A stretch of DNA of 5,756 nucleotides from Verrucomicrobiales bacterium (GCA_017991025.1 JAGNMT010000259.1:1-5756); one strand, 5' to 3'. Shown: positions 1-5,756, counted from the stretch's first letter. Numbers and translations are program-made. Notes: a model not told the origin generated them from the sequence alone.

Positions 1-1
1 G

Positions 2-454
2 GAAAAAATCGGGACCATCGGCCATTCGCTCGGAGGACACAACGCGATTTTCCTCGGGGTCTTTGACCGGCGGGTGAAGGTGATCGTGTCGAGTTGCGGC
101 TGGACCCCCTTTCACGATTACTACGGAGGGGACCTCAAGGGCTGGACGAGTGATCGCTACCTTCCTGCGATTCGCGATCAATTCGGGCTCGATCCAGACA
201 AGGTTCCATTTGACTTCTATGAGTTGGTGGCCGCTCTCGCCCCCGCTGCTTTCTTTTCCAATTCGCCTCTCCGCGATAGTAATTTTGACTATCGCGGAAT
301 CGAAAAAGCCGCTCCGAAAGCACGACATATTTATGAATTGAACGATGCGGCTGACAAAATGCGAATCGCCTATCCGGATGATGAACATGACTTTCCGACC
401 CGGGAGCGGGAGGAGTCGTACTTGTTTCTGAAACGGTGGCTTGAGCCCCGTTAA
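2..454 (+). CDS. alpha/beta hydrolase (esterase/dienelactone-hydrolase-like), 5'-truncated by window edge
   Basis: This is the C-terminal 150 residues of an alpha/beta-fold serine hydrolase; the reading frame is open from base 2 and the start lies upstream. Visible residues 7-12 read GHSLGG, the GxSxG nucleophile elbow, with Ser at codon 26-28. The likely catalytic acid is the Asp of LRDSNF (codon 275-277), placed after the hydrophobic stretch AAFFSNS that would be strand beta-7. The likely catalytic His is in DDEHDFP (codon 386-388), followed by a final amphipathic helix (EESYLFLKRWL). From memory, the pattern VSSCGWTPFHDYYGGDLKGW with a terminal HDFP resembles a group of acetylxylan-esterase/dienelactone-hydrolase-like proteins common in Planctomycetes and Verrucomicrobia, often secreted, but the signal peptide region is not in view. 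The substrate is unknown. An internal GTG at 74 is not the start, because it would discard the nucleophile. A perfect stem-loop at 270-298 lies over the Asp motif. The stop codon overlaps that of the convergent racemase gene. Confidence 0.85.
   Translation, partial: EKIGTIGHSLGGHNAIFLGVFDRRVKVIVSSCGWTPFHDYYGGDLKGWTSDRYLPAIRDQFGLDPDKVPFDFYELVAALAPAAFFSNSPLRDSNFDYRGIEKAAPKARHIYELNDAADKMRIAYPDDEHDFPTREREESYLFLKRWLEPR
270..298. repeat. perfect 11-bp inverted repeat with 7-nt loop inside the hydrolase CDS
   Basis: TCCGCGATAGT (270-280) and ACTATCGCGGA (288-298) are exact reverse complements separated by the 7 bases aattttg. The stem has no mismatch. It covers the codons for the LRDSNFDYRG motif of the alpha/beta hydrolase. 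Neither strand has a T-run directly after the stem, so it does not look like a standard intrinsic terminator. On the minus strand it lies about 150 nt beyond the stop codon of the racemase gene. It may be a chance product of coding constraints, an mRNA stability element or a protein-binding site. Confidence 0.7.
451..454. other. TTAA shared by two convergent stop codons
   Basis: The plus-strand hydrolase ends in TAA at 452-454. The minus-strand racemase ends in TAA read from 453 to 451. The self-complementary TTAA therefore supplies both stops. There is no spacer, so any terminator for either gene must lie inside the other gene. Confidence 0.9.
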
Positions 455-1731
455 GGGATCCGGTTCCAGACTTGAGGCAACTTCTCCGAGACGAGACGGC
501 GACTCAATCCCGGGAGGATCTTGCGAGTCATGGGTACGACGACGGTCTCCTCGACGAACTGTCCCGTCTCACGACCATACTTGTAGTGATCGTGCAGGCT
601 GCCTTCGGAGTTGAGCCGTATGTTCGACCGGGATGGATCGACGATGGAGAGGAAGAAAAGATCGCGTCCCGTAGCAAACGGAGCCCCGGTGCGATGCCTC
701 AACTTCGCCGAGGCGAGTTCGCGGAAAAGCTGCCGCGCGGTCCACTCTGCAGGGTTAACATACTGACGTGTCGCAGCGATGTAGGGCGCAAATGCAGGAT
801 CCTCGCGCAAGCTTGTGAACGCCGCGTCAATCTCGGCGACGGCAAGGGGGAAGTGCGTGCAGCCGAGAATGATCGTCGCAAGCGGCTTCGGCTCCGCAGC
901 GGTCCGGGACTCGCGATGGGATTCGACGAGCCGGCGCACATCGATCGCAACCTGCTCCGTCACCGTGGCGCTTCGCGAGGGATCTCCTTCGATCACGGCG
1001 GCGAGATCGGCACTGCCGTACTGGGTGATCGTCGCCACGCCGCGACCGGCCCTGCCAAGGGTGCTCTGGATCGTACGCGGATAAACGCCACTGTCGCAGG
1101 TGCCGACTGTGGCCATGACCCCGATGGCACCCATATCGTTTTTCTCAAGAAGACCCCGCGCCCCGGCCTCGACCACACCGACGACGATCACAGGGAGATT
1201 CCAGCGTTTCACTGCCGCCTGCAAATCCTCAAGACCGTAGGCTGTCGCGGTATTGCAGGCAATGACGATGGCTTTGACTGGCGGTTTGTCATGATGGATC
1301 GAACCGTCGGCATGATAACGATTCCCGAGGAGGAAGACGGCATCCTTGAGGATGAGCTCGCGCAGATAGTCCGTTTTGCCGACTTTCGCGTAGTTGCCGT
1401 AGGGCATGTTGGCCTGATCGCCGAGGTAAACGAAACGCTCGTCCTCGAAATCGGGCCTGCCATCCGGGCCGGGCTTGAGGTCGTCGTTGTGGAAGGCATC
1501 AAGAGTGAGGATGGCCTCGAGCACCGTGAGGCCGCCGATTCCGGAATCGAAAACGCCGATGGGCAGAGAGGAGAGGTCGCCTGTAAAGACCGAGGAATCG
1601 TAGGTGAAGGCCTCCGCACCATCCGGATGCGCCGCAAGATGGGCATCAAACGCCTCGATAACCTCTCCGGCCGGTGAGAGAAACGTGAAAAGGTACGATA
1701 GAAGAAAGCCGACGCCTGTTCTTACGATCAT
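451..1731 (-). CDS. glutamate/aspartate racemase (MurI-like), enlarged, possibly exported
   Basis: The core matches the cofactor-independent Asp/Glu racemase family. It has FDSGIGG (61-67), GDQANMPYG (104-112), ACNTAT with the first catalytic Cys (C159), the strand and loop VVGVVEAGA (183-191), and GCTHFPL with the second Cys and its His (C291, H293). MurI interconverts L- and D-glutamate for peptidoglycan, using the two Cys as acid and base; both are present, so activity is plausible. At 426 residues it is far longer than usual MurI (about 260-290). The extra parts are about 55 residues before the DSGIGG strand, an acidic Gly/Asp-rich insertion (about 80-98), a linker with HHDKPP (146-151) and about 120 residues after the second Cys. 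The N-terminus has one Arg then a hydrophobic run (about 7-18), which could be a signal peptide or membrane anchor, though no clear AxA cleavage site is seen. That makes a housekeeping cytoplasmic MurI role uncertain. The ATG at 1731 has no Shine-Dalgarno sequence; it is chosen because it includes the hydrophobic segment, and later starts would remove it. The gene is divergent from the ABC cassette. Confidence 0.85.
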   Translation of the reverse strand: MIVRTGVGFLLSYLFTFLSPAGEVIEAFDAHLAAHPDGAEAFTYDSSVFTGDLSSLPIGVFDSGIGGLTVLEAILTLDAFHNDDLKPGPDGRPDFEDERFVYLGDQANMPYGNYAKVGKTDYLRELILKDAVFLLGNRYHADGSIHHDKPPVKAIVIACNTATAYGLEDLQAAVKRWNLPVIVVGVVEAGARGLLEKNDMGAIGVMATVGTCDSGVYPRTIQSTLGRAGRGVATITQYGSADLAAVIEGDPSRSATVTEQVAIDVRRLVESHRESRTAAEPKPLATIILGCTHFPLAVAEIDAAFTSLREDPAFAPYIAATRQYVNPAEWTARQLFRELASAKLRHRTGAPFATGRDLFFLSIVDPSRSNIRLNSEGSLHDHYKYGRETGQFVEETVVVPMTRKILPGLSRRLVSEKLPQVWNRIP

Positions 1732-1833
1732 TTTGCAACTGTGACTGGCCGGAATCGGATATGCAATAGTGGAAAACAGCGCACGGACAGAGATGTGTTG
1801 CCCTCACCCGCAAGCAAAACGAGCGACTTTCCT

Positions 1834-1871
1834 CCCGGAGGTGTATACTGGGACGGTATCGCCGCTCCGGG
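1834..1871. repeat. 7-bp inverted repeat CCCGGAG/CTCCGGG flanking TATACT
   Basis: CCCGGAG (1834-1840) and CTCCGGG (1865-1871) are exact reverse complements separated by 24 bp that contain the TATACT hexamer. The left arm also belongs to a compact palindrome, CCTCC-C-GGAGG (1831-1841). The two structures are mutually exclusive as RNA. As DNA, the pair could be a regulator binding site around a promoter. This is inference from symmetry only. Confidence 0.4.
1844..1849 (+). promoter_or_regulatory. candidate -10 box TATACT for the ABC cassette
   Basis: TATACT differs from the TATAAT consensus at one position and sits about 105 bp before the ATPase start codon. The bases 16-18 nt upstream do not resemble TTGACA, and the TG just before the hexamer is one base out of register for an extended -10. 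It is a weak candidate, made slightly more attractive by lying in the loop of the 1834-1871 inverted repeat. Confidence 0.2.
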
Positions 1872-1909
1872 CAAAAGTATCTCCGGCCTGCCCGAACGAA
1901 GGAATAAAA

Positions 1910-1939
1910 ATGCCCGCCTCTTATGATCCAACTCCTTAA
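1910..1939 (+). CDS. possible nine-residue leader ORF upstream of the ABC ATPase
   Basis: ATG at 1910 follows GAAGGA (1898-1903) with a 6-nt gap, the best ribosome-binding arrangement in the intergenic region. It encodes MPASYDPTP and stops at TAA 1937-1939, 15 nt before the ATPase ATG. It is in the same frame as the ATPase, separated from it by TAA (1937) and TAG (1946). It could be a leader peptide, the remnant of a longer N-terminus, or chance. No run of regulatory amino acids and no clear attenuator hairpin is seen. Confidence 0.2.
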   Translation: MPASYDPTP

Positions 1940-1954
1940 AACCGGTAGTTCAGG

Positions 1955-2674
1955 ATGAGCGATGCCCTGCCCGCCATTGTTTTTGAAACGTCCGGCGTGA
2001 CGAAAGTCTACCACATGGGAGATGTCTCAGTCCATGCCCTCAGGGGCGTGGATGTCCAATTTTTTGAAGGGGAACTGATCGTCCTGCTCGGTCGTTCCGG
2101 AAGTGGGAAATCGACTCTTTTGAACATCCTTGGCGGCCTTGATTTACCCACCTCCGGGAAAGTGATCTACCGTGGTCGGGAGATGGGCAATTTTAAGGAA
2201 AATGAGCTGACGCGTTACCGTCGAAATCACGTCGGATTTGTCTTCCAGTTCTACAACCTCATTCCCAGTCTTACGGCGAGGGAGAATGTTTCGCTGGTCA
2301 CCGAGATTTCCCCCCATCCGATGAAACCCGAGGACGCGCTCGATCTTGTCGGGCTGGGCGACCGTCTCGATCATTTTCCTTCCCAAATGTCGGGCGGCGA
2401 GCAACAGCGGGTCGCCATCGCAAGGGCCATCGCCAAACGTCCGGATGTACTGCTATGTGATGAGCCCACCGGCGCTCTGGACATTAACACCGGGGTGAAA
2501 GTGCTTGAGGCGCTTCAGTCAGTAAACAGAGAGTTCGGCACGACAACCGCTGTGATCACTCATAATTCCGTCATCTCCGATATGGCGCATCGCGTCGTCA
2601 CTCTCTCGGATGGAAATATTGAATCCGTGCGCGTCAACCGGGAGCGCCGGTCTGCGAACGAACTGATCTGGTAA
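1955..2674 (+). CDS. ABC exporter ATP-binding protein, LolD/MacB-type
   Basis: This 239-residue nucleotide-binding subunit has every catalytic motif: Walker A GRSGSGKST (46-54), Q-loop VFQFYNLIPSLTA (96-108, Q98), signature MSGGEQQR (145-152), Walker B with DVLLCDEPTGALD (164-176, catalytic E170), D-loop within GALD, and switch His H203 in ITHN. The FQFYNLIPSLTAREN stretch and the length fit the family of LolD, MacB-NBD, FtsE and DevA, which drives FtsX-type permeases by conformational coupling rather than classic alternating access. It works at the inner face of the cytoplasmic membrane with the permease encoded 39 bp downstream. The ATG at 1955 is chosen because in-frame stops lie just upstream (1937, 1946) and it leaves a normal N-terminal strand before VTKVYHMGD. 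AGG directly abuts the ATG, too close for a standard Shine-Dalgarno site. The LolD assignment is not exact: LolCDE has two separate permeases and no HlyD-type adaptor. Confidence 0.95.
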   Translation: MSDALPAIVFETSGVTKVYHMGDVSVHALRGVDVQFFEGELIVLLGRSGSGKSTLLNILGGLDLPTSGKVIYRGREMGNFKENELTRYRRNHVGFVFQFYNLIPSLTARENVSLVTEISPHPMKPEDALDLVGLGDRLDHFPSQMSGGEQQRVAIARAIAKRPDVLLCDEPTGALDINTGVKVLEALQSVNREFGTTTAVITHNSVISDMAHRVVTLSDGNIESVRVNRERRSANELIW

Positions 2675-2713
2675 ACCGGCCCGCCCGGCCCTCTGCGCTG
2701 ACTTTATCATTCC

Positions 2714-5077
2714 ATGCTCGCGATTCACCGAAAACTGATCCGGGACCTGCTTCAAATGAAGGGTCAGGCGGTGGCGATCGCGGCAGTCATCGGATGCGGT
2801 ATCGCCGTTTTTATTGGGGCTCAGAACACGCTCCACTCGTTGAGCACGGCCCGGGAGATATACTATGATCGCTATCGCTTCGCCCAGGTGTTCACCGCCT
2901 TAAAACGCGCTCCCCTGTCTCTTGTGGCGCGCGTCGCGGAGTTGCCCGGGGTGGCCACTATCGAGCACCACATCGTCGAGGGGGTGACCCTCGACCTCCC
3001 TGATCTTGATGAACCCGCCGTCGGTAAAATCGTGTCATTGCCGGATCGCGGGGCACCGGGACTCAACAACATTCATCTTCTCCGGGGTCGCCTTCCCGAA
3101 CCGGACCGGAGTGGTGAAATACTCGCCGAAGAGGCGTTCATGAGGGCCAACGGCTTTGAGCCCGGTGCCAAGGTTCGGGCTGTATTGAACGGGAGGCTTC
3201 ACACACTCACGATTGTCGGCATCGGTTTGTCTCCCGAATACATTACCACGATCCAGCCGGGCAGCCTATTCCCGGACGACCGCCGCTTCGGTGTTTTCTG
3301 GATGAGGAGGCAACAACTTGAAGCGGCGTTCGAGATGGACGGCGCCTTCAACGATCTTGCCCTGACGCTCGTGCCGGGGGCCAACGAGGATGAGGTGATT
3401 CGTCGGCTCGACCTGTTGCTGGAAAACTACGGCGGACTCGGGGCTAACGGGCGGGACCGGCACCTCTCGCATCGATTTATCTCAGATGAACTGCAGCAGC
3501 TCAAAACCATGAGCATTATTCCTCCTTCGATTTTTATGGGGGTCGCCGCCTTTCTCCTCAACGTCGCATTGCGGCGTATCCTTTCGCTCCAGCGGGAGCA
3601 GATTGCAGCACTTAAGGCTTTCGGATACAACAACGGGGCCGTAGGACGCCACTACCTTGAGATGGTCGGAGCCATCATTGGCTGCGGGGTGATTGCCGGT
3701 TGGATCGTTGGCACCTGGATGGGCCGAAACATGACCGAAATGTATTCAGGGTTCTATCGCTTCCCGAACACTGTGTTCCGTCCGGATTACCGGGTCTATC
3801 TGGGTGGTGCCGCCTTGAGTTTTGTCACGGGTATACTGGGGGTGGCGTCGGGCGTCAGGCAGGCGGTTTCGATTCCTCCGGCCGAAGCGATGCGCCCCGA
3901 GCCACCCCCCACCTATCGTCCGTCCCTGATTGAACGCCTCGGTTGGCACCGCTGGCTCAGTCAGGCACCCCGCATGATTCTACGGGAACTGACCCGCCGC
4001 CCTTTTAAAGCGGCATTGACGACACTGGGGATCGCCTTTGCCTGTGCCATTCTTATCGTGGGCAATTTCGGAAAAGACGCGATCGATTACCTCATCGATT
4101 TTCAGTTTGGCCTGCAGGAACGCCACGACGCCACCGTCACTTTTCATGAAGCGGTTCCCCAAAGTGCAATTGGAAGCCTCCGCGCCATCCCGGGAGTCGT
4201 CCGGATCGAAGCTTTTCGCTCCGTTCCGGTCCGCCTGCGAAACGGGCCTCGATCTCGTCAAACTTCGATCACCGGCCTCGGTACGAACCGGGACTTATTC
4301 CGGCTCATCGATTCCAGCGAAAAGGTTCTCGATCTGCCGGAACGGGGCATGGTTATTTCAACGCAGCTCGCCAAACTTCTCAACCTTAAGATTGGTGATG
4401 TCGTTCAGGTCGAATTGCTCGATGGGGAACGCCTCTTCCTTGAGGTGATAATAAACGGTCTCATCGACGATTTTTCCGGTACTGCAGCCTGGATGCAGCG
4501 GGATGAACTTCATCGGGTGCTCGGGGAAAGCCCGGTGATATCAGGTGTCTACCTTCAATTCGACCCGACTCAGGAAACAACTGCCTACCGTGCACTGAAA
4601 GAGGCTCCAGCCGTGGCTGCAGTGACCCTGCAAAAAGTTGCCATGCAAAGTTTTGTCGAAAACTTTGCAGAGAATATTCTCAGGATGCGACTGTTCAACA
4701 TCGCCTTTGCCAGTGTGATCGCGATTGGAGTGGTCTACAATAGTGCCCGGGTCTCCCTTTCGGAGCGTAGCCGGGAGCTGGCTACTCTTCGAGTCATCGG
4801 ATTTACACGCGCCGAAGTATCCGCCATTCTTCTGGGTGAACTCGCTTTCCTCACCGCAGCTTCTATCCCGGTGGGATTCTTAATCGGGTCCGGTCTTTGC
4901 CGATTTATCTCCAAAGCTCTCGAGACAGAACTCTACCGCATCCCCTTTATTCTGAATTCATCCACCTACGCTGTCGCAGCTCTGGTCATTCTGGTGGCAG
5001 CGGTAATCTCCAGTCTTATTGTAAGAAGGGGCGTTGACCACCTTGATCTCATCGCCGTTCTTAAATCCCGCGAGTGA
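2714..5077 (+). CDS. ABC exporter permease with duplicated FtsX domains (8 predicted TM segments)
   Basis: This 787-residue inner-membrane permease is built as two similar halves. Half one: TM about 17-36, a periplasmic MacB_PCD-like domain about 37-265, an FtsX domain with TMs about 270-287, 316-336 and 361-380. Half two: TM about 433-452, a second periplasmic domain about 455-655, an FtsX domain with TMs about 660-678, 705-728 and 750-770. Matching motifs support duplication. SLQREQIAALKAFGYNNGAV (291-310) and SLSERSRELATLRVIGFTRA (681-700) are the coupling-helix signature of FtsX/MacB permeases. LPGVATIE (77-84) and IPGVVRIE (492-499) head the two periplasmic domains. The cytoplasmic linker (about 381-430) is Pro- and Arg-rich. 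Because the halves are fused, one chain plus two ATPase copies could form a complete unit, unlike homodimeric MacB. The ATG at 2714 has no Shine-Dalgarno sequence; translation may be coupled to the ATPase gene. The substrate is unknown; lipids, lipoproteins, peptides and drugs are all possible for the family. Confidence 0.92.
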   Translation: MLAIHRKLIRDLLQMKGQAVAIAAVIGCGIAVFIGAQNTLHSLSTAREIYYDRYRFAQVFTALKRAPLSLVARVAELPGVATIEHHIVEGVTLDLPDLDEPAVGKIVSLPDRGAPGLNNIHLLRGRLPEPDRSGEILAEEAFMRANGFEPGAKVRAVLNGRLHTLTIVGIGLSPEYITTIQPGSLFPDDRRFGVFWMRRQQLEAAFEMDGAFNDLALTLVPGANEDEVIRRLDLLLENYGGLGANGRDRHLSHRFISDELQQLKTMSIIPPSIFMGVAAFLLNVALRRILSLQREQIAALKAFGYNNGAVGRHYLEMVGAIIGCGVIAGWIVGTWMGRNMTEMYSGFYRFPNTVFRPDYRVYLGGAALSFVTGILGVASGVRQAVSIPPAEAMRPEPPPTYRPSLIERLGWHRWLSQAPRMILRELTRRPFKAALTTLGIAFACAILIVGNFGKDAIDYLIDFQFGLQERHDATVTFHEAVPQSAIGSLRAIPGVVRIEAFRSVPVRLRNGPRSRQTSITGLGTNRDLFRLIDSSEKVLDLPERGMVISTQLAKLLNLKIGDVVQVELLDGERLFLEVIINGLIDDFSGTAAWMQRDELHRVLGESPVISGVYLQFDPTQETTAYRALKEAPAVAAVTLQKVAMQSFVENFAENILRMRLFNIAFASVIAIGVVYNSARVSLSERSRELATLRVIGFTRAEVSAILLGELAFLTAASIPVGFLIGSGLCRFISKALETELYRIPFILNSSTYAVAALVILVAAVISSLIVRRGVDHLDLIAVLKSRE

Positions 5078-5088
5078 TAACACCCATC

Positions 5089-5756
5089 ATGAAACGAAGA
5101 GTGCTATTCTGGACATCCGCCGTGGCTATTACAGGGGCCGCTTTAATCTATGGCCTCCGGCCCAAACCTGTCGAAGTCGATCTCGGGAGAGTGACCTCGG
5201 GACCATTTATCGTTACGGTGAATGAGAGTGGTGAGGCCCGTGTTCGCGAACTCTACGCGATTTCCGCCCCTCTCGCCGGTCGACTTGAACGAATCGAACT
5301 CGAAACCGGCGACTTAGTGGTAAAAGATCAAGTTTTGGCGGAAATCGTCCCCGTTGAACCCAGCCTCCTTGACGTCCGCACTGAAGCCGAGTTGATGGCA
5401 AGGGTCAACGCCGCCGAAGCCGCTCTGCATAGGGCCGGCAATCAACATGAAATCGCAAAAGCGGAATCAGAAAAAGCCCTGCGTTATCGCGATCGTGATC
5501 GCCTTCGCCTGGAACAGGGAGCGATTTCTCCACCGTTACTGGAGGACGCCGAACATGCGCTGAAAGTGGCCATGGCGAATCTCGCATCGGCAGCGGCTTC
5601 AGTGGAAGTGGCAGGATTCGAGAGGGAGCAGGCCCACGCCGCCCTTCTTTTTTCAAAATCAGCAACCGGTCAGACGCCTGCTGACGATCGCCATTTTGCA
5701 ATACGAAGCCCGATCGACGGCGTCGTCCTTCGCCGGGACCGTGAGAGCAGCGCCGT
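5089..5756 (+). CDS. HlyD/MacA-type membrane fusion protein (periplasmic adaptor), 3'-truncated by window edge
   Basis: The visible 222 codons show the fold order of efflux adaptors. A short basic N-terminus (MKRR) leads into a membrane anchor or signal segment (about 5-22). A first half barrel-sandwich (lipoyl-like) domain follows (about 38-88, with SAPLAGRLERIELETGDLV). An alpha-helical hairpin rich in Ala, Glu and Arg comes next (about 92-188, with the turn near GAISPPLLED). Strand IRSPIDGVVLRRD (205-217) opens the second lipoyl half. The protein would sit in the inner membrane and reach through the periplasm to a TolC-like channel, completing a tripartite exporter with the two preceding genes. 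The ATG at 5089 lies 11 bp after the permease stop and lacks a Shine-Dalgarno sequence. An in-frame GTG at 5074 overlaps that stop (GTGA) and would add five residues (start, then ITPI); it is a real alternative given the tight spacing. The beta-barrel and membrane-proximal domains lie beyond the window. Confidence 0.9.
   Translation, partial: MKRRVLFWTSAVAITGAALIYGLRPKPVEVDLGRVTSGPFIVTVNESGEARVRELYAISAPLAGRLERIELETGDLVVKDQVLAEIVPVEPSLLDVRTEAELMARVNAAEAALHRAGNQHEIAKAESEKALRYRDRDRLRLEQGAISPPLLEDAEHALKVAMANLASAAASVEVAGFEREQAHAALLFSKSATGQTPADDRHFAIRSPIDGVVLRRDRESSA

Larger units (their letters stand above)
1732..1954. promoter_or_regulatory. divergent intergenic region between the racemase gene and the ABC exporter cassette
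   Basis: These 223 bp separate two divergent genes and should contain both promoters. What is visible: a TATACT hexamer (1844-1849), nested palindromes (1831-1841 and 1834-1871), and a GAAGGA ribosome-binding-like site (1898-1903) followed by a nine-codon ORF. No convincing -35 hexamer for either direction was found, and no recognisable riboswitch or tRNA-like fold is apparent by eye. Confidence 0.5.

Noticed and set aside
472..1677. A 401-codon open frame on the plus strand, antisense to the racemase gene
   Set aside because: It is codon-aligned with the minus-strand gene, so a stop appears only where the racemase uses TTA, CTA or TCA, which are rare in this GC-rich gene. The translation has no domain-like pattern, while the minus strand carries clear racemase motifs.
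1837..1907. GGAGG followed by a CTG-initiated 19-codon frame
   Set aside because: CTG starts are rare, the product is highly basic without a pattern, and GGAGG is better explained as an arm of the palindrome.
1741..1926. A 61-codon plus-strand frame with a GTG start in the intergenic region
   Set aside because: It has no ribosome binding site and low-complexity, Arg/Pro/Gly-rich composition. It overlaps the palindromes and the candidate -10.
1646..2014. A 122-codon minus-strand frame spanning the divergent intergenic region
   Set aside because: It overlaps the start of both real genes, its product is Arg- and Cys-rich without recognisable motifs, and it has no ribosome binding site.
2675..2713. 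GC-rich short hairpin (GGCC/GGCC) between the ATPase and permease genes as a terminator
   Set aside because: The stem is only 4 bp with no following T-run, and the 39-bp gap between functionally linked genes argues for one transcript.
1955..5077. Naming the ATPase and permease lolD/lolCE or macB
   Set aside because: LolCDE has two separate permeases and no HlyD-type adaptor, and MacB fuses its ATPase to a single four-TM permease. Neither layout matches, so no gene symbol was assigned.
1..5756. Mobile element, phage defence system, CRISPR array or toxin-antitoxin pair
   Set aside because: No transposase, integrase, tRNA edge, direct-repeat array or defence-type domain was seen. All genes belong to ordinary hydrolase, racemase and transporter families.

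Overview
The window holds four protein-coding genes on a moderately GC-rich bacterial chromosome segment. No RNA gene, insertion sequence, CRISPR array or phage gene is visible. The truncated hydrolase (a long secreted-type alpha/beta hydrolase), the enlarged racemase and the near absence of Shine-Dalgarno sequences before the large genes would fit a Verrucomicrobiota/Planctomycetota-like (PVC) or related environmental Gram-negative bacterium. This is an inference from family flavour, not a proven assignment. The HlyD/MacA-type adaptor argues for an organism with an outer membrane.

Layout. (1) Positions 2-454, plus strand: the C-terminal part of an alpha/beta hydrolase with the GHSLGG nucleophile elbow; its 5' end lies outside the window. 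(2) Positions 451-1731, minus strand: a 426-residue glutamate/aspartate racemase (MurI-like) protein with an N-terminal hydrophobic segment and a long C-terminal extension. These two genes converge, and their stop codons share the tetranucleotide TTAA. (3) Positions 1732-1954: a 223-bp divergent intergenic region. It carries nested palindromes around a possible -10 box and a tiny ORF with a good ribosome binding site. (4) Positions 1955-5756, plus strand: a tight three-gene cassette. It encodes an ABC ATPase of the LolD/MacB type, a 787-residue internally duplicated FtsX-type permease, and an HlyD/MacA-type membrane fusion protein that runs off the window.

The cassette should form one tripartite-type exporter. 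The ATPase would energise the permease by a mechanotransmission cycle, and the adaptor would link the permease to an outer-membrane channel, which is not encoded here. Its substrate cannot be read from the sequence. The racemase-like gene is transcribed divergently from the cassette, and nothing in the sequence proves a functional link.

I found no convincing wholly new system. The items most worth a second look are the possibly exported, enlarged MurI-like protein, a perfect 11-bp stem-loop inside the hydrolase coding sequence, and the palindrome and short-ORF arrangement in the leader of the ABC cassette.
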